58,204 nt of DNA from Microcystis wesenbergii FACHB-1317 (GCF_014696875.1 NZ_JACJQV010000242.1:1-58204); one strand, 5' to 3'. Shown: positions 36,612 to 46,108, numbered from the stretch's first letter. Made by a program: numbers and translations. Notes: generated by a model not told the origin, from the sequence alone.

Positions 36612-37880
36612 TTACTTTTTCTCTAAAATTAGTAAATATTCGGATTTCATGCCATCAGGATTTTTATTCTTGCGAGATTTGAATAATTGTCTGGTTTTAA
36701 TTCTATCCTCAAAGACGGTATCAAAAATAAAGCCATTTTCCTGAAAATATTCCTGTAATATTCGCCAAGTTTCTACTTCCACTCCATCCACTTTCGGATT
36801 ACCGACAAAAATACAAGCTTTCCCAGCTTGTTTTAATTTTCTGGTGGCATTTTCTAAAGCGTTGATGGTGTGACAAAAATAGGAATCGAGTATTTTATGT
36901 AAATTCTCTTTCTCTAAACTCAATCTCACTTGATTTAAGGTTTCGGTTTCGATTAATCTGGTAGCCTGTCGGTAGGGAATTTCTAGCTTAGAGATTTTTT
37001 GTACTTCTTTTTCTGTATATCCTAACCAATATAAATCTAGTTTTGCTGTTCTGATATATTCCTGTGCTTGCAGATAGGGGGGGGAACTAATTAAACAATC
37101 TAACTCTAGATTTTGCTCGATCTCAAAAGTGGCACTATCTACTCCCCCATAAAAAAGCACCTGATTATAATTACGCCAAGTTACGGTAATATATTGATTA
37201 ACACTGGTTAAAGTTTCAAAACTCATCTCTTTAATCGTTCGTTTTAATTCCTCTTGCCAATTTCTTTGTAATAGTTCCTGTATATCTGATTTTTTGTATT
37301 TCGATTGAAATAATTTAGGTTTGGTATGTTCTGCATAGGAAAACTGTTTACTAACTTTCACTAAAACCGCTTGAATGATCTGGGAATACAAATCAGGTTC
37401 TAGACTTTTTTGACCGGCCCAAAGTTTCTGTAAAACTGCTAAAATATCCTCTGGATACCAATAGTTTAAATTTGACCACTGAGGGATAAATTTATCCTTG
37501 CTGGCAAAAACTTCTAAGATTTTTTTATCTAACTCTGAGTAACTCAATCGTTCTTGGTGTTCTGTGATCTTAATCGGTATAATATGGTTTAAAAGATAAT
37601 TCAGGTCAGTTAAAACCGCATTTCTTTGACAAAGTTTAGCCTCTAAACCCACCGTACCCGAACCAGCAAAAGGATCAATAATCCAATCATACTTTTTGGT
37701 GTAATTATCAAGACAAAATCTAACTACTTGGGGAATAAATTTGGCAGGATAATAATAGATGCTGTGGGTTAGATAACTGGTGCTGGTGATTTCTGGTACT
37801 AAATCTCGAAAGGAAACTAATCGCGGGGTTCCCCGATTAAATTCTTCGAGATGATTAAAAGTAAAAAGTTCTAGCTGCAT
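36612..37880 (-). CDS. Site-specific DNA methyltransferase (N6-adenine/N4-cytosine class)
   Basis: The 422-residue protein has an S-adenosylmethionine site, DPFAGSGTVGLEA (residues 69-81), and a catalytic SPPY at 266-269; SPPY favours N4-cytosine methylation, though some adenine enzymes carry it. HSIYYYPAKFIPQVVRF near the start is typical of the class with motif I ahead of motif IV. It is first of a three-gene operon with AbiEi- and AbiEii-like genes and has no adjacent restriction enzyme. It is either an orphan methylase or part of an abortive-infection module. Its target sequence is unknown. Confidence 0.85.
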   Translation of the reverse strand: MQLELFTFNHLEEFNRGTPRLVSFRDLVPEITSTSYLTHSIYYYPAKFIPQVVRFCLDNYTKKYDWIIDPFAGSGTVGLEAKLCQRNAVLTDLNYLLNHIIPIKITEHQERLSYSELDKKILEVFASKDKFIPQWSNLNYWYPEDILAVLQKLWAGQKSLEPDLYSQIIQAVLVKVSKQFSYAEHTKPKLFQSKYKKSDIQELLQRNWQEELKRTIKEMSFETLTSVNQYITVTWRNYNQVLFYGGVDSATFEIEQNLELDCLISSPPYLQAQEYIRTAKLDLYWLGYTEKEVQKISKLEIPYRQATRLIETETLNQVRLSLEKENLHKILDSYFCHTINALENATRKLKQAGKACIFVGNPKVDGVEVETWRILQEYFQENGFIFDTVFEDRIKTRQLFKSRKNKNPDGMKSEYLLILEKK

Positions 37881-38063
37881 GATTCGGCTATCAATTCTGC
37901 CTAGGGTGGATCGGCCAATTAAAATAAAGGTTCAAACCGTAGTTGATCAATATTCTAACTTATCGTCCCCCCAACCTAACCGACAACTCAGGTTTTTTAC
38001 TTTTTACTTTTTACTTAACGTGATATACTGCCAAAGGAAAAAATGACGTTTTAATTAGTCTGC

Positions 38064-39335
38064 GTGAATAGCCAATCCTCGACGATCATAGAACAGGTTA
38101 GAGTCCTTGACCCCCTGACACAAACCGATCGCATTGCCGATGTCTGGATTGAGGAGGGGGTGATTAAAGCGATCGAATCTCAGCTTCCCCCACGAGAAAA
38201 TAGTAACTATATTTCTGGTCAAAACTGTATTTTTGCTCCCGGATTAGTCGATCTCTACAGTCATTCCGGGGAACCCGGCCACGAGGACCGAGAAACCCTC
38301 GCATCTTTGCTCAAAGCGGCCACGGCCGGAGGCTGCACCAGGGTGGCAATTCTCCCCAATACTCTCCCCCCCCTCGATCACCCCGCACTTATTAGCACAT
38401 TACAGCAAAAAAGTCAAGGGTTTTTTGACTCAAAATCGACTCGTCTGCATTTTTGGGCAAGTCTCACCCTAGGAAGACAAGGGCAAAAAATGACGGAATT
38501 AGCCGATTTAATGCCTGTAGCGGTGGGTTTTACCGATAATCGCAGTCTGGAAGATTTGGGACTGTTGCGGCACTTATTGGAATACCTAAAACCCTTCGGT
38601 AAAAATATCGCCCTTTCCCCGGTAAATCAGCAATTAAAGGGTAATGGAGTCATGCGCGAGGGAGAAACCTCGATTCGCTTCGGTTTACCCGGGGATCCTG
38701 CTATTTCCGAAACCACTGCTTTAGCCACAATTTTAGAAATCGTCGGCGAAATTAATACACCTGTTCACCTAATGCGAATTTCTACCCGTCGAGGAGTGGA
38801 ATTAATTCGCGAGGCAAAAATGCGGGGATTGCCGATAACCGCTAGTGTGACGTGGTTGCATCTCCTCTTAAATACAGGATCGATCGCCAGCTACCATCCC
38901 AGTTTACACCTCGCTCCACCCTTGGGCAACGAAAGCGATCGCAAGGCGTTAATTGCGGCAATTAAAGAGGGAATTATCGATGCAATCGCGATCGATCATC
39001 GTCCTTATACCTACGAAGAAAAAACCGTCTCTTTTGCAGAAGCACCCCCCGGCGCGATCGGGTTAGAATTAGCTTTACCGCTACTCTGGGAAAAATTAGT
39101 AATAACCGGGCAATTATCAGCTTTACAATTATGGCAAGCACTTAGTCTTAATCCCTGTCATTGTTTACAACAAAAACCGGCATCTCTCAAACCCGGAAAT
39201 CCCGCGGAAGCAATTCTTTTTCATCCCCAAGCAAGCTGGAAAGTAACGGCAAGTAACCTTAACTCCCTCAGTCATAATACTTTCTGGTTAAATCAAACAA
39301 TTACGGGAAAAGTGTTAGAAATGTGGAATTTTTAA
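38064..39335 (+). CDS. Dihydroorotase homologue lacking most metal ligands
   Basis: The 423-residue protein clearly follows the type I dihydroorotase fold: PGLVDLYSHSGEPGHEDRE, KAATAGGCTRVAILPNT, AVGFTDNRSL, GVMREGETS and AIDHRPY. But the metal-binding residues differ: HVH is YSH, the SHCED histidine region is ALSPVN, the HVST histidine is Arg (HLMRIST), and TPHH is TWLH. Only the Asp of the last motif remains. It is therefore probably catalytically inactive, perhaps a structural partner of aspartate transcarbamoylase like the known PyrC-prime proteins. It starts with GTG. Confidence 0.8.
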   Translation: MNSQSSTIIEQVRVLDPLTQTDRIADVWIEEGVIKAIESQLPPRENSNYISGQNCIFAPGLVDLYSHSGEPGHEDRETLASLLKAATAGGCTRVAILPNTLPPLDHPALISTLQQKSQGFFDSKSTRLHFWASLTLGRQGQKMTELADLMPVAVGFTDNRSLEDLGLLRHLLEYLKPFGKNIALSPVNQQLKGNGVMREGETSIRFGLPGDPAISETTALATILEIVGEINTPVHLMRISTRRGVELIREAKMRGLPITASVTWLHLLLNTGSIASYHPSLHLAPPLGNESDRKALIAAIKEGIIDAIAIDHRPYTYEEKTVSFAEAPPGAIGLELALPLLWEKLVITGQLSALQLWQALSLNPCHCLQQKPASLKPGNPAEAILFHPQASWKVTASNLNSLSHNTFWLNQTITGKVLEMWNF

Positions 39336-39417
39336 AGGTGTAGGATAGTGGGAAGTGGGTTTTTAAAGTTGGCATAATTTCTTTTGATTCGATCAATCAA
39401 TGAGCGAGGTAAACACC

Positions 39418-39990
39418 ATGACAGCTAGTAAAAGTCACGCTTATTTTACTCCCAAAGACTATCTAGAAATAGAGAAAATTAGTTCCATTAAACATGAATA
39501 TATACAAGGGCAAATCTTGGCGATGGCCGGGGCTAGTAAAGCCCATGTTATCATCACAGGTAATCTTTCAGCCCAGTTAATTAATCACTTACGAGGTAGT
39601 GGTTGTCTTGCCTACGCTACCGATATGAAAGTGCGTCTCCCTAGCTTAAATATCTTCTATTATCCCGATTTTGCCATTACTTGTGACCAACGGGATCGAG
39701 TTTCCGAGGAAGATTTTATTCTGCATCCGCGAGTGATTATCGAAGTTTTATCCGACTCCACGGCAGCCTTTGATAGAGGCGATAAATTTGCCGATTATCA
39801 AACTATCCCCGAATTAGAGGAATATCTATTGATCGAGCAAAAACAAGTCCTAATCGAACAATATCAACGTCAATCTAATAACCTCTGGATTCCCCATATT
39901 TATCAAGCGGGAGATTTAATCACTATTAACTGTATTAACTTTTCTTGTCCGATAGAAATTCTTTATCAAAACCTAGAAATTCTTAGCTAG
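39418..39990 (+). CDS. Uma2-family putative endonuclease (DUF820)
   Basis: From the ATG at 39418 the protein has 190 residues with the Uma2 core: HAYFTPKDYLEIEKIS, KHEYIQGQILAMAGASKAH, YYPDFAIT, VIIEVLSDSTAAFDRGDKF and LEEYLLIEQ. GAGG eight bases upstream supports this start over the ATG at 39400, which lacks a ribosome site. The predicted PD-(D/E)XK residues (Asp in YPDF, Glu in IIEVLS) are present. It is a paralogue of the gene at 33971-34702 but lacks the coiled-coil tail. Its function is not established. Confidence 0.82.
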   Translation: MTASKSHAYFTPKDYLEIEKISSIKHEYIQGQILAMAGASKAHVIITGNLSAQLINHLRGSGCLAYATDMKVRLPSLNIFYYPDFAITCDQRDRVSEEDFILHPRVIIEVLSDSTAAFDRGDKFADYQTIPELEEYLLIEQKQVLIEQYQRQSNNLWIPHIYQAGDLITINCINFSCPIEILYQNLEILS

Positions 39991-40075
39991 AATCTTGACC
40001 GTAAAAATAGTAAAATGGGGCTAGGTAATAGGATAAATTTACCCTATTTCCTAACCCCCTAACAACTTAAGATAA

Positions 40076-41500
40076 TTAACCCCTTTGTCGAGTATTAATC
40101 ACCTCACCGGCTGCATTAACTAACTCTAGCTGTAGCGGCATTTGTCCCATAGCGTGAGTGGAACAACTTAAACAGGGATCATAGCAACGAATACCCGCTT
40201 CCACTCGGTTTAACATCGCTTCAGGAATTTCGTTACCATGAATATAATGTTGGGCGATTTGTTTCACCGTTTGATTCATGGCCAAATTATTATTACCCGT
40301 GGCAATAATTAAATTCACCGTTTCAATCAAACCATTTTCATCCACTTTATAATCATGGAATAAAGTACCCCGGGGCGCTTCACTAACCCCCACCCCTTGC
40401 AGATTATTAATTCCTGCTTCGGCGCGGCAGCGTGGAGAAACTATATCGGGATCGTCGATTAAAAGTTCGATACGCTCTAAACAAGCCAAAATCTCCACTA
40501 AACGAGCATAATGATAGTAAAAAGAAGAGGTGGCTACACCACCGACTCGATGGCGATATTCGCGTAACTCGATATCCGCCCCCTCCGTGCCAAAATGGGA
40601 ACAAACATTTAACCGTGCCAACGGACCCACTCGATAGATACCATTGGGATAACCGAGGGGTTTATAGTAGGGAAACTTTAAATAAGACCATTTTTCTACT
40701 GATTCGCCGATATAATCGCGATAATTGTCTTCGCTGAGGTTATCGGCCACGATATTGCCTTGACTATCGGTAAAACGAATATGACCACCGTAGTGTTCCC
40801 ACTCGTCCCGTTTACCGACCAATCCCATAAACAGGGAAGGGAAATTACCAAAAGCGGCGATTTCTGTGGTTAAATTGTCCAGAAGTCTTTTAAACAGGTT
40901 TAAAGCCGTGTAAAGAGTCGCTTTAGACTCCGGCAGTCGTTCTTTAATCCATTGTCGCCCTTCTTCGCTCAAAGGGGAACGCACACCTCCCGGTACGGAC
41001 CAAGCGGGGTGAATTTTTTTTGCTCCCAAAAGTTCAATAACTTTCTGTCCAAATTGACGTAAACGGATGCCTGCTCGCGCTAGGTCGGGATCGGCGGCGA
41101 TTAAACCGAAAATATTCCGTTTAGCGGGGTCACTTTCCCAACCAAGCAGAAAATCGGGACTGCTAAGATGGAAAAAGCTTAAAGCATGGGATTGGGTTAA
41201 TTGTCCCAAATTCATCAAGCGCCGCAGTTTTTCCCCCGCGGGAGGGATTTGCACCGCTAGAATTTTATCGCCGGTTTTGGCGGCACAAAGTAGGTGACTA
41301 ACGGGGCAAATGCCGCAAATCCGGGCAGTAATTCCCGCCATTTCCCACATCGGCCGTCCCTCGCAGAATTTCTCAAAACCGCGATACTCGACCACATGAA
41401 AACGCACGTCATCCACCTCCCCCCCATCGTCAAGGAAAATCGAGATCTTGGCATGGCCTTCGATCCGGGTGACGGGATCGATAACGACGGTTTTAGTCAT
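40076..41500 (-). CDS. hoxH: Bidirectional [NiFe] hydrogenase large subunit
   Basis: The 474-residue protein holds the nickel-iron centre: [10 protein letters not shown] near the N-terminus and [13 protein letters not shown] at the C-terminus supply the four Cys. The tail after the His would be removed by the HoxW protease during maturation. The enzyme reversibly oxidises hydrogen with NAD(P)H or ferredoxin. The ATG at 41500 has GAGGA upstream; the earlier ATG at 41530 does not. hoxE, F, U and Y normally lie immediately upstream, but none is in the next 690 bases, so this copy is separated from its partners within the window. Confidence 0.93.
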   Translation of the reverse strand: MTKTVVIDPVTRIEGHAKISIFLDDGGEVDDVRFHVVEYRGFEKFCEGRPMWEMAGITARICGICPVSHLLCAAKTGDKILAVQIPPAGEKLRRLMNLGQLTQSHALSFFHLSSPDFLLGWESDPAKRNIFGLIAADPDLARAGIRLRQFGQKVIELLGAKKIHPAWSVPGGVRSPLSEEGRQWIKERLPESKATLYTALNLFKRLLDNLTTEIAAFGNFPSLFMGLVGKRDEWEHYGGHIRFTDSQGNIVADNLSEDNYRDYIGESVEKWSYLKFPYYKPLGYPNGIYRVGPLARLNVCSHFGTEGADIELREYRHRVGGVATSSFYYHYARLVEILACLERIELLIDDPDIVSPRCRAEAGINNLQGVGVSEAPRGTLFHDYKVDENGLIETVNLIIATGNNNLAMNQTVKQIAQHYIHGNEIPEAMLNRVEAGIRCYDPCLSCSTHAMGQMPLQLELVNAAGEVINTRQRG

Positions 41501-41530
41501 AGATAAGTCCTCATTGTTCAGGAGTTCCAC

Positions 41531-42187
41531 AGAACGGCATTGTGGAGAGTGCGATCGAGCTTGGTTTCAACGATAATTTATCCCGATCTCCGCCCTGCTG
41601 TTTCTATGATAGTTATTACTCCCCTAGCAATCCTAATTTCCATAACAATTTTTCCCGATTCTCAATCGCAGCTAATTTGGCATTTTGTAGCAAATACTAC
41701 AGAAAATAGTTCGGGAATCCGCAATGATTGTGTCTCTCTTTGCTGGTGTTGATCGGTCATCATATATATAGGAGTCGGTTCTCGGCTGTCAGTTTCCCTC
41801 TCAAGGCTGAGGGCGAAAGGGTCGGAAGTCAGCTAGATTGTTGACGGCTAATCGGGAAAATCACCTTTTTGTCTTGTAATCTTACCTAACAATATCAGCG
41901 GCACTGCCGAGGATTCAGGGAAAGGCGACCCAAAAACAAGCGATTGTAGTTGATAGCCCTTTGGTATAGTAGTTTTGTTCTAGATGTTGAAAAAAGAGGA
42001 TAAACTTAACATCATACCAGAGAATGAATTAACTTTGAACCTTTAGGGGATTGCCCGCGTCTAAAAGCGCAGGATACAATCAAAGAAATTCCGAATCAAA
42101 CTCATACCGACTTCAGATAAGCTAGACTCACCCGCGAGTCGGAATAGTAACAGACTTTTTCTGTGTCAAGGAGTCACCACCAAACCA
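41531..42187. other. Intergenic region between hoxH and the sigma factor gene
   Basis: This 657-base region carries the divergent upstream sequences of hoxH and the sigma factor. A repeat-like GGCTGTCAG...CTGAGGG patch lies near 41785-41815. The candidate sigma-gene promoter is at 42051-42080. No protein-coding frame was convincing. Confidence 0.5.
42051..42080 (+). promoter_or_regulatory. Candidate promoter of the sigma-factor gene
   Basis: TTGCCC (42051-42056) and TACAAT (42075-42080) are separated by 18 bases. The resulting leader would be about 100 bases, with an AAGGAG ribosome-binding site at 42168-42173. Confidence 0.35.
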
Positions 42188-43174
42188 ATGCCCACCGCAA
42201 AAACCAACCAAACTCAACCACAGCCCACCCTCAATGCCGATATGGTGCGTACCTATCTGCACGAAATTGGGCGAGTTCCCCTCCTAACTCACGAACAAGA
42301 AATTATTTACGGCAAACAAGTCCAACGGATGATGAGCCTGTTAGAAGCGAAAGAAGCACTATCGAAGCAATTAGGACGGGAACCAGATCGCTTGGATTGG
42401 GCGGATTCGGTGAATTTAAGCGAAAATGAACTGGATCGGGCCTTGAAGACTGGCGATCGAGCTAAACGGAAAATGATTGAAGCTAACCTCCGCTTGGTGG
42501 TTGCGATCGCAAAGAAATATCAAAAGCGGAACATGGAATTCCTAGATCTAATTCAAGAGGGTAGTCTGGGATTAGAAAGAGGTGTAGAGAAATTTGATCC
42601 CACCAAAGGTTATAAATTTTCTACCTATGCCTACTGGTGGATTCGACAAGCGATTACCCGTGCGATCGCTCAACAGGCCCGCACCATTCGTTTACCCATC
42701 CATATCACCGAAAAACTGAACAAAATTAAAAGAACCCAGCGCGAACTCGCCCAAAAACTGGGGAGAAGTGCCACTCCCGCCGAGATTGCCCTGGAATTAC
42801 AGCTAGAACCCGCTCAAATCCGCGAATATCTCAGTATGGCTCGTCAACCCATCTCCCTTGATGTGCGGGTCGGCGATAACCAAGATACGGAATTGTCGGA
42901 ACTATTAGAAGATAGCGGAGTTTCTCCCGATACCTTCATCACCCAAGAGTTATTACGGCAAGACTTAGCCAATCTCCTGGCCGAATTAACCCCCCAACAA
43001 CGGGAAGTGATTACTCTCCGTTTCGGTTTAACCGATGGCAAGGAGTTATCCCTAGCCAAAATCGGTCAGAGAATGAACATCAGTCGGGAACGAGTGCGAC
43101 AATTAGAACACCAGGCCCTGGCTCATTTGCGCCGTCGCCGGGCTAACGTCAAGGAATATATTGTCGCTAGTTAG
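42188..43174 (+). CDS. Group 2 RNA polymerase sigma factor (SigD/SigB type)
   Basis: The 328-residue protein has regions 1.2 ([20 protein letters not shown]), 2 ([40 protein letters not shown]), 3 and 4 ([34 protein letters not shown]). It lacks the long region 1.1 of the primary factor, so it belongs to group 2, which directs stress- or light-responsive genes. The ending NVKEYIVAS suggests SigD, but paralogues are too alike to be sure. A strong terminator follows at 43199-43222. Confidence 0.9.
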   Translation: MPTAKTNQTQPQPTLNADMVRTYLHEIGRVPLLTHEQEIIYGKQVQRMMSLLEAKEALSKQLGREPDRLDWADSVNLSENELDRALKTGDRAKRKMIEANLRLVVAIAKKYQKRNMEFLDLIQEGSLGLERGVEKFDPTKGYKFSTYAYWWIRQAITRAIAQQARTIRLPIHITEKLNKIKRTQRELAQKLGRSATPAEIALELQLEPAQIREYLSMARQPISLDVRVGDNQDTELSELLEDSGVSPDTFITQELLRQDLANLLAELTPQQREVITLRFGLTDGKELSLAKIGQRMNISRERVRQLEHQALAHLRRRRANVKEYIVAS

Positions 43175-43198
43175 TAAAATTAGCAAATAACCAAAAAG

Positions 43199-43222
43199 GA
43201 GAGCTTGCGCTCTCTTTTTTTT
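43199..43222 (+). terminator. Intrinsic terminator of the sigma-factor gene
   Basis: Perfect stem GAGAGC / GCTCTC with a TTGC loop, preceded by AAAAAG and followed by eight T residues. It ends 48 bases after the gene stop and 10 bases before the 43233-44008 insertion. Confidence 0.92.
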
Positions 43223-43232
43223 CGGGTTTATT

Positions 43233-44008
43233 ACTGAACTTCCCCCGTATGAATATACTAGCTAAGCTGTCAAGCATTTCAATTGCTTGTTGAGACGAGG
43301 CACTCATGCAAGAGGCAAGACCCCCCCCAACCCTAGGGCTGATTCATTCTCTAGTTTGATTCCTTGTTTGTCTGTCTTCAATCGCTTACGGGGCAAGCAA
43401 AGCAAGGCATTTTAAAAATTTTTCAGATATTTGTTCTGAGAAATTGACTGAAAACCTTGCCAGATAAGGATTTGATTGAATGACATTTGCGAGAATGAAA
43501 CGACCCTAGGGGCAAGGGGGGGTCAGCTAATCTAAGGATAGGCGGTTAAGATGCGTCTTAGCTTATGGCTAAAAGTCTTACAGAGCCTGAGTTAAAGCAA
43601 TACAATACCAATGAACTACTGGGTACAAACTCCTGAAATCTTTACGCAGATAGGGTTTGAAGCAAAAAATTTCCAATTTGACCATTATAGCTTGTTTCGG
43701 GGCAGAAAACCATCAAAAACATGGCTACAGAGGGAATCGCTTACTCTAGAGATTAATGACATCATCTGTGATCATCAGGTTAGCGATCACTATACAACCA
43801 ACTCTACGGAATCGCTCTACTCTAGATACAGTCAACGGTACAGCGGCTCGACGGCTCGACTGAGCTTCGCCGAACGTCTGAGCATCGCCGAACGTCCATT
43901 TTCCAGGGGAAAATGTCCCCAGTGGCGGCTTGTCAATTTTTTCTGAGAAGCTCCAGGCAGTAAGGATTTTGTCAATTTTTTAGTATTTCTGTGTGGGGGA
44001 AGTTCAGT
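43233..44008. mobile_element. 776-bp insertion element with 28-base inverted ends and TATT duplication
   Basis: The ends share ACTGAACTTCCCCC perfectly and match at 22 of 28 positions overall. TATT lies directly outside both ends (43229-43232 and 44009-44012), a 4-base target duplication. The interior lacks a recognisable transposase; a frame starting MAKSLTEPELKQY near 43567 stops early and could be a decayed remnant. It is a degenerate insertion sequence or a large MITE whose family is not identified. Confidence 0.7.
43319..43523. mobile_element. 205-bp inverted-repeat element nested in the 776-bp element
   Basis: The left end has GACCCCCCCC, CCCTAGGG and TTCATTCTC; the right end has the same three blocks inverted (43491-43523). 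Spacing between blocks differs by a base or two. No gene lies inside. Nesting shows it arrived after, or travelled with, the larger element. Boundaries are approximate. Confidence 0.45.
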
Positions 44009-44014
44009 TATTGC

Positions 44015-44119
44015 TAAGTAGTCGTGCAAAATTAATTTCCTAGTGAAGATAGGCAAGAGGCAAGAGGCAAGAGGCAAGAGGTGGTTAGATATGTGTAATT
44101 AATTTTGCTTAGGTACTTA
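44015..44119. mobile_element. 105-bp MITE-like element with TAAGTA...GCAAAATTAATT ends
   Basis: Both ends read inward as TAAGTA, six variable bases, then GCAAAATTAATT. The interior is mostly AGGCAAG repeats. The ends resemble those of the element at 2655-2827. It begins six bases after the 776-bp element. Confidence 0.55.
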
Positions 44120-44631
44120 AAGTTTTGTAACCCACTTTCCGCACTTCTTAACATTCAATTGATAATTTTTACTAATATATTGCTGACAACCCTTTGCCAG
44201 TAAGGACTATAGCTACAATGATGGATTTTTATCAAGGTGAAGAATTGTAATTTTTTTTTTAGAAAAAATCAATTATTGAAAATGTTCTTAATAGTAGTTT
44301 CTACAATGAAGGTTTTTCGTCAAAACATCTTGGAGAATGTAAAAATATATAAAAGTATATGAAGATGTGCGAAATGTTGTTTGGAACTAATCTTAACAAA
44401 AAAGGGGAGATTTTCTGCGTTTCCTTGACGACAAGATTGAGAAGATATTCTGTTGACTATCTAAATTATTTCTTAAGATTGTCTATGAGTGCCGGAGCAG
44501 GGAGAGGCAGTTTGAGTACTTGTGCTAAAATTCTCAATTTTCAGTGATTTTAAGCGATTTTTAGCCATTTTTTTTGATCAAATCTCCCCAAAAAAAGATT
44601 TAACCTTCACCAAAAAAACACATAAAACGGC

Positions 44632-44660
44632 TTGACTTTTCAAATTGCAGTGTCTAGACT
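44632..44660 (+). promoter_or_regulatory. Candidate promoter of the PEP-CTERM gene
   Basis: TTGACT (44632-44637) and TAGACT (44655-44660) are spaced by 17 bases, about 95 bases upstream of the start codon. Confidence 0.4.
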
Positions 44661-44755
44661 TAGGGTTAGGTCAAGAATTATTTTGTAGGGCAGAACAAGT
44701 CCGCAAATATTTTTCTTTAACCGTTGAAATAAATTGAATTTGAACTTGGTAAGTT

Positions 44756-45457
44756 ATGAAGAATTCAACCCCAATCAAAAGATTGTCACTAATCGCTTCT
44801 GGAGTGGCTCTTTCCACCTGTGTTTTAGCCGTTGATAGAGCTAATGCCCAGCCAATCGTTCTTGATTTTGAGGGATTGCAAAATTTCGAGGAAATTCTTG
44901 ACTTTTACAACAATGGTACGGGGAGCCTCGGTTCTTCCGGTACTAACTACGGTGTCAGCTTCAGTGCTAATTCTTTAGCAATTATTGAAAATGTTGCGGG
45001 TGGTTCGGGTAATATTGGAGGTTTACCTAGCCCGGTGACGGCCGCCTTTTTCCTGAGTGGAGCCGCAAATACCATGAATGTTGCAGGTGGGTTTGAGACT
45101 GGGCTTTCTTTTTTCTACTCTGCCGTCAATAACCCCGGTTTTGTCACTATATACGACGGACTAGATGGTACAGGAAACGTGCTGGCTACAATTAATCTAC
45201 CCACGACTCCTAATGGTGGGGGGGACCCCGCTTGTAACTTCAATAATTTCTGTCCTTTCGTCCCTGTGGGGGTGACATTTAATGGAATTGCTAAATCCGT
45301 TGACTTCGGTGGTTCTGTCAATCAAATTGGCTTCGATAACATTGAAATTACCCTAGTTTCCAGAACTACGGTTCCCGAACCTGCGTCAGTCTTAGGCTTA
45401 CTTGCCATCGGTGCTTTGGGTGCAGGTTCGGCTTTGACGCGCAAATTATTAAAGTAG
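44756..45457 (+). CDS. PEP-CTERM-sorted extracellular protein
   Basis: The 233-residue protein has a signal peptide (KRLSLIASGVALSTCVLAV, cut after ANA) and a C-terminal PEP-CTERM tail: VPEPASVLGLLAIGALGAG followed by a basic end. Such proteins are processed by exosortase and tied to exopolysaccharide. The mature domain is Gly- and Asn-rich beta sequence (VLDFEGLQNF, GFETGLSFFYS, VTIYDGLDGTGNVLATI, QIGFDNIEI) like other cyanobacterial PEP-CTERM proteins with a jelly-roll-like fold. It is a single gene with its own promoter and terminator. Its specific role is unknown. Confidence 0.85.
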   Translation: MKNSTPIKRLSLIASGVALSTCVLAVDRANAQPIVLDFEGLQNFEEILDFYNNGTGSLGSSGTNYGVSFSANSLAIIENVAGGSGNIGGLPSPVTAAFFLSGAANTMNVAGGFETGLSFFYSAVNNPGFVTIYDGLDGTGNVLATINLPTTPNGGGDPACNFNNFCPFVPVGVTFNGIAKSVDFGGSVNQIGFDNIEITLVSRTTVPEPASVLGLLAIGALGAGSALTRKLLK

Positions 45458-45503
45458 GAATCCGACTGAGAAAATCACTACTTAAACATCGATCACTAAA
45501 AGC

Positions 45504-45536
45504 GATCGCACTCAATCAATGCAGTGCGATCTTTTT
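45504..45536 (+). terminator. Intrinsic terminator of the PEP-CTERM gene
   Basis: Perfect 9-bp stem GATCGCACT / AGTGCGATC, 10-base loop and five T residues, 47 bases after the stop. The stem includes a HIP1-like GCGATCGC on its left side. Confidence 0.75.
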
Positions 45537-45565
45537 GAGCGTCAGTCCTCAGCCTTGAGAGACTT

Positions 45566-45593
45566 TGTACCTCACCAGTCTGAAAATTGTATA
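45566..45593 (+). mobile_element. Solo IS630/MITE end
   Basis: On the minus strand it reads TATACAATTTTCAG and then TGAGGTACA, close to the ends at 414-442 and 15635-15752 but one base shorter in the middle. No partner end was found nearby, so it is probably a relic. It lies about 40 bases before the DUF29 gene start. Confidence 0.5.
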
Positions 45594-45634
45594 ATATAGA
45601 ATCCCGATTAGTTTTTCCCTGTGGCAGTTCCGTT

Positions 45635-46108
45635 ATGACTAGAGCGACAGAAACAGCGACCCCAACACTATACGAAGCAGATTTTTATCTCTGGCTAAAA
45701 ACCACGGCAGAACAATTAAAAAAAGGCCAGTTTGCCGAGGTGGATTTAGACAACTTAATTGAGGAGATTGAATCGATGGGGAGAAGTGAAAGACACGCGC
45801 TCAAAAGCCTTTTAACTCGTCTCCTAGAACATTTACTCAAATTAACTTACTGGCAATCGGAAAGAGACCGGAATGGCAATCATTGGAATGGAGAAATCAA
45901 TAATTTTCGGGCAGAAATTCAAGATTTACTGGAGGATAGCCCTAGTTTAAAGCCCTATCTTCGGGAGATTTTTGAGCCATCCTACCATACAGCTTTAGAG
46001 GCCGTCCGGAAAAAAATGGGTTTATCCCCCGGCGGTTTACCTAGTCAGATAATTTTTAATCTCGAACAGGTTTTAGATCATCAATGGCTGCCAATCGATT
46101 GGCAATAA
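45635..46108 (+). CDS. DUF29 family protein
   Basis: From the ATG at 45635 the protein has 157 residues and the full DUF29 pattern: LYEADFYLWLKTTAEQLKKG, EVDLDNLIEEIESMGRSERH, LLTRLLEHLLKLTYW and the ending LEQVLDHQWLPIDWQ-like. DUF29 proteins are all-helical, highly duplicated in cyanobacteria and of unknown function. A start at 45587 would add 16 residues derived from the upstream IS end, so the internal ATG is preferred. No partner gene is evident. Confidence 0.85.
   Translation: MTRATETATPTLYEADFYLWLKTTAEQLKKGQFAEVDLDNLIEEIESMGRSERHALKSLLTRLLEHLLKLTYWQSERDRNGNHWNGEINNFRAEIQDLLEDSPSLKPYLREIFEPSYHTALEAVRKKMGLSPGGLPSQIIFNLEQVLDHQWLPIDWQ

Larger units (their letters stand above)
43175..44755. 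other. 1.6-kb gene-poor stretch dominated by insertions
   Basis: After the sigma-factor terminator come a 776-bp inverted-repeat element (43233-44008) holding a nested 205-bp element (43319-43523), then a 105-bp MITE-like element (44015-44119). An A/T-rich region leads to the PEP-CTERM gene promoter (44632-44660). Frames of 111 codons (43611-43946) and 62 codons (44359-44547) exist but show no family or ribosome site. Confidence 0.7.

Noticed and set aside
43611-43946. 111-codon frame inside the 776-bp element
   Set aside because: No recognised domain; its last third is made of a CTCGAC/CGCCGAACGTC repeat.
44359-44547. 62-codon frame upstream of the PEP-CTERM gene
   Set aside because: No family, and its 3' half includes a dispersed 38-base repeat.
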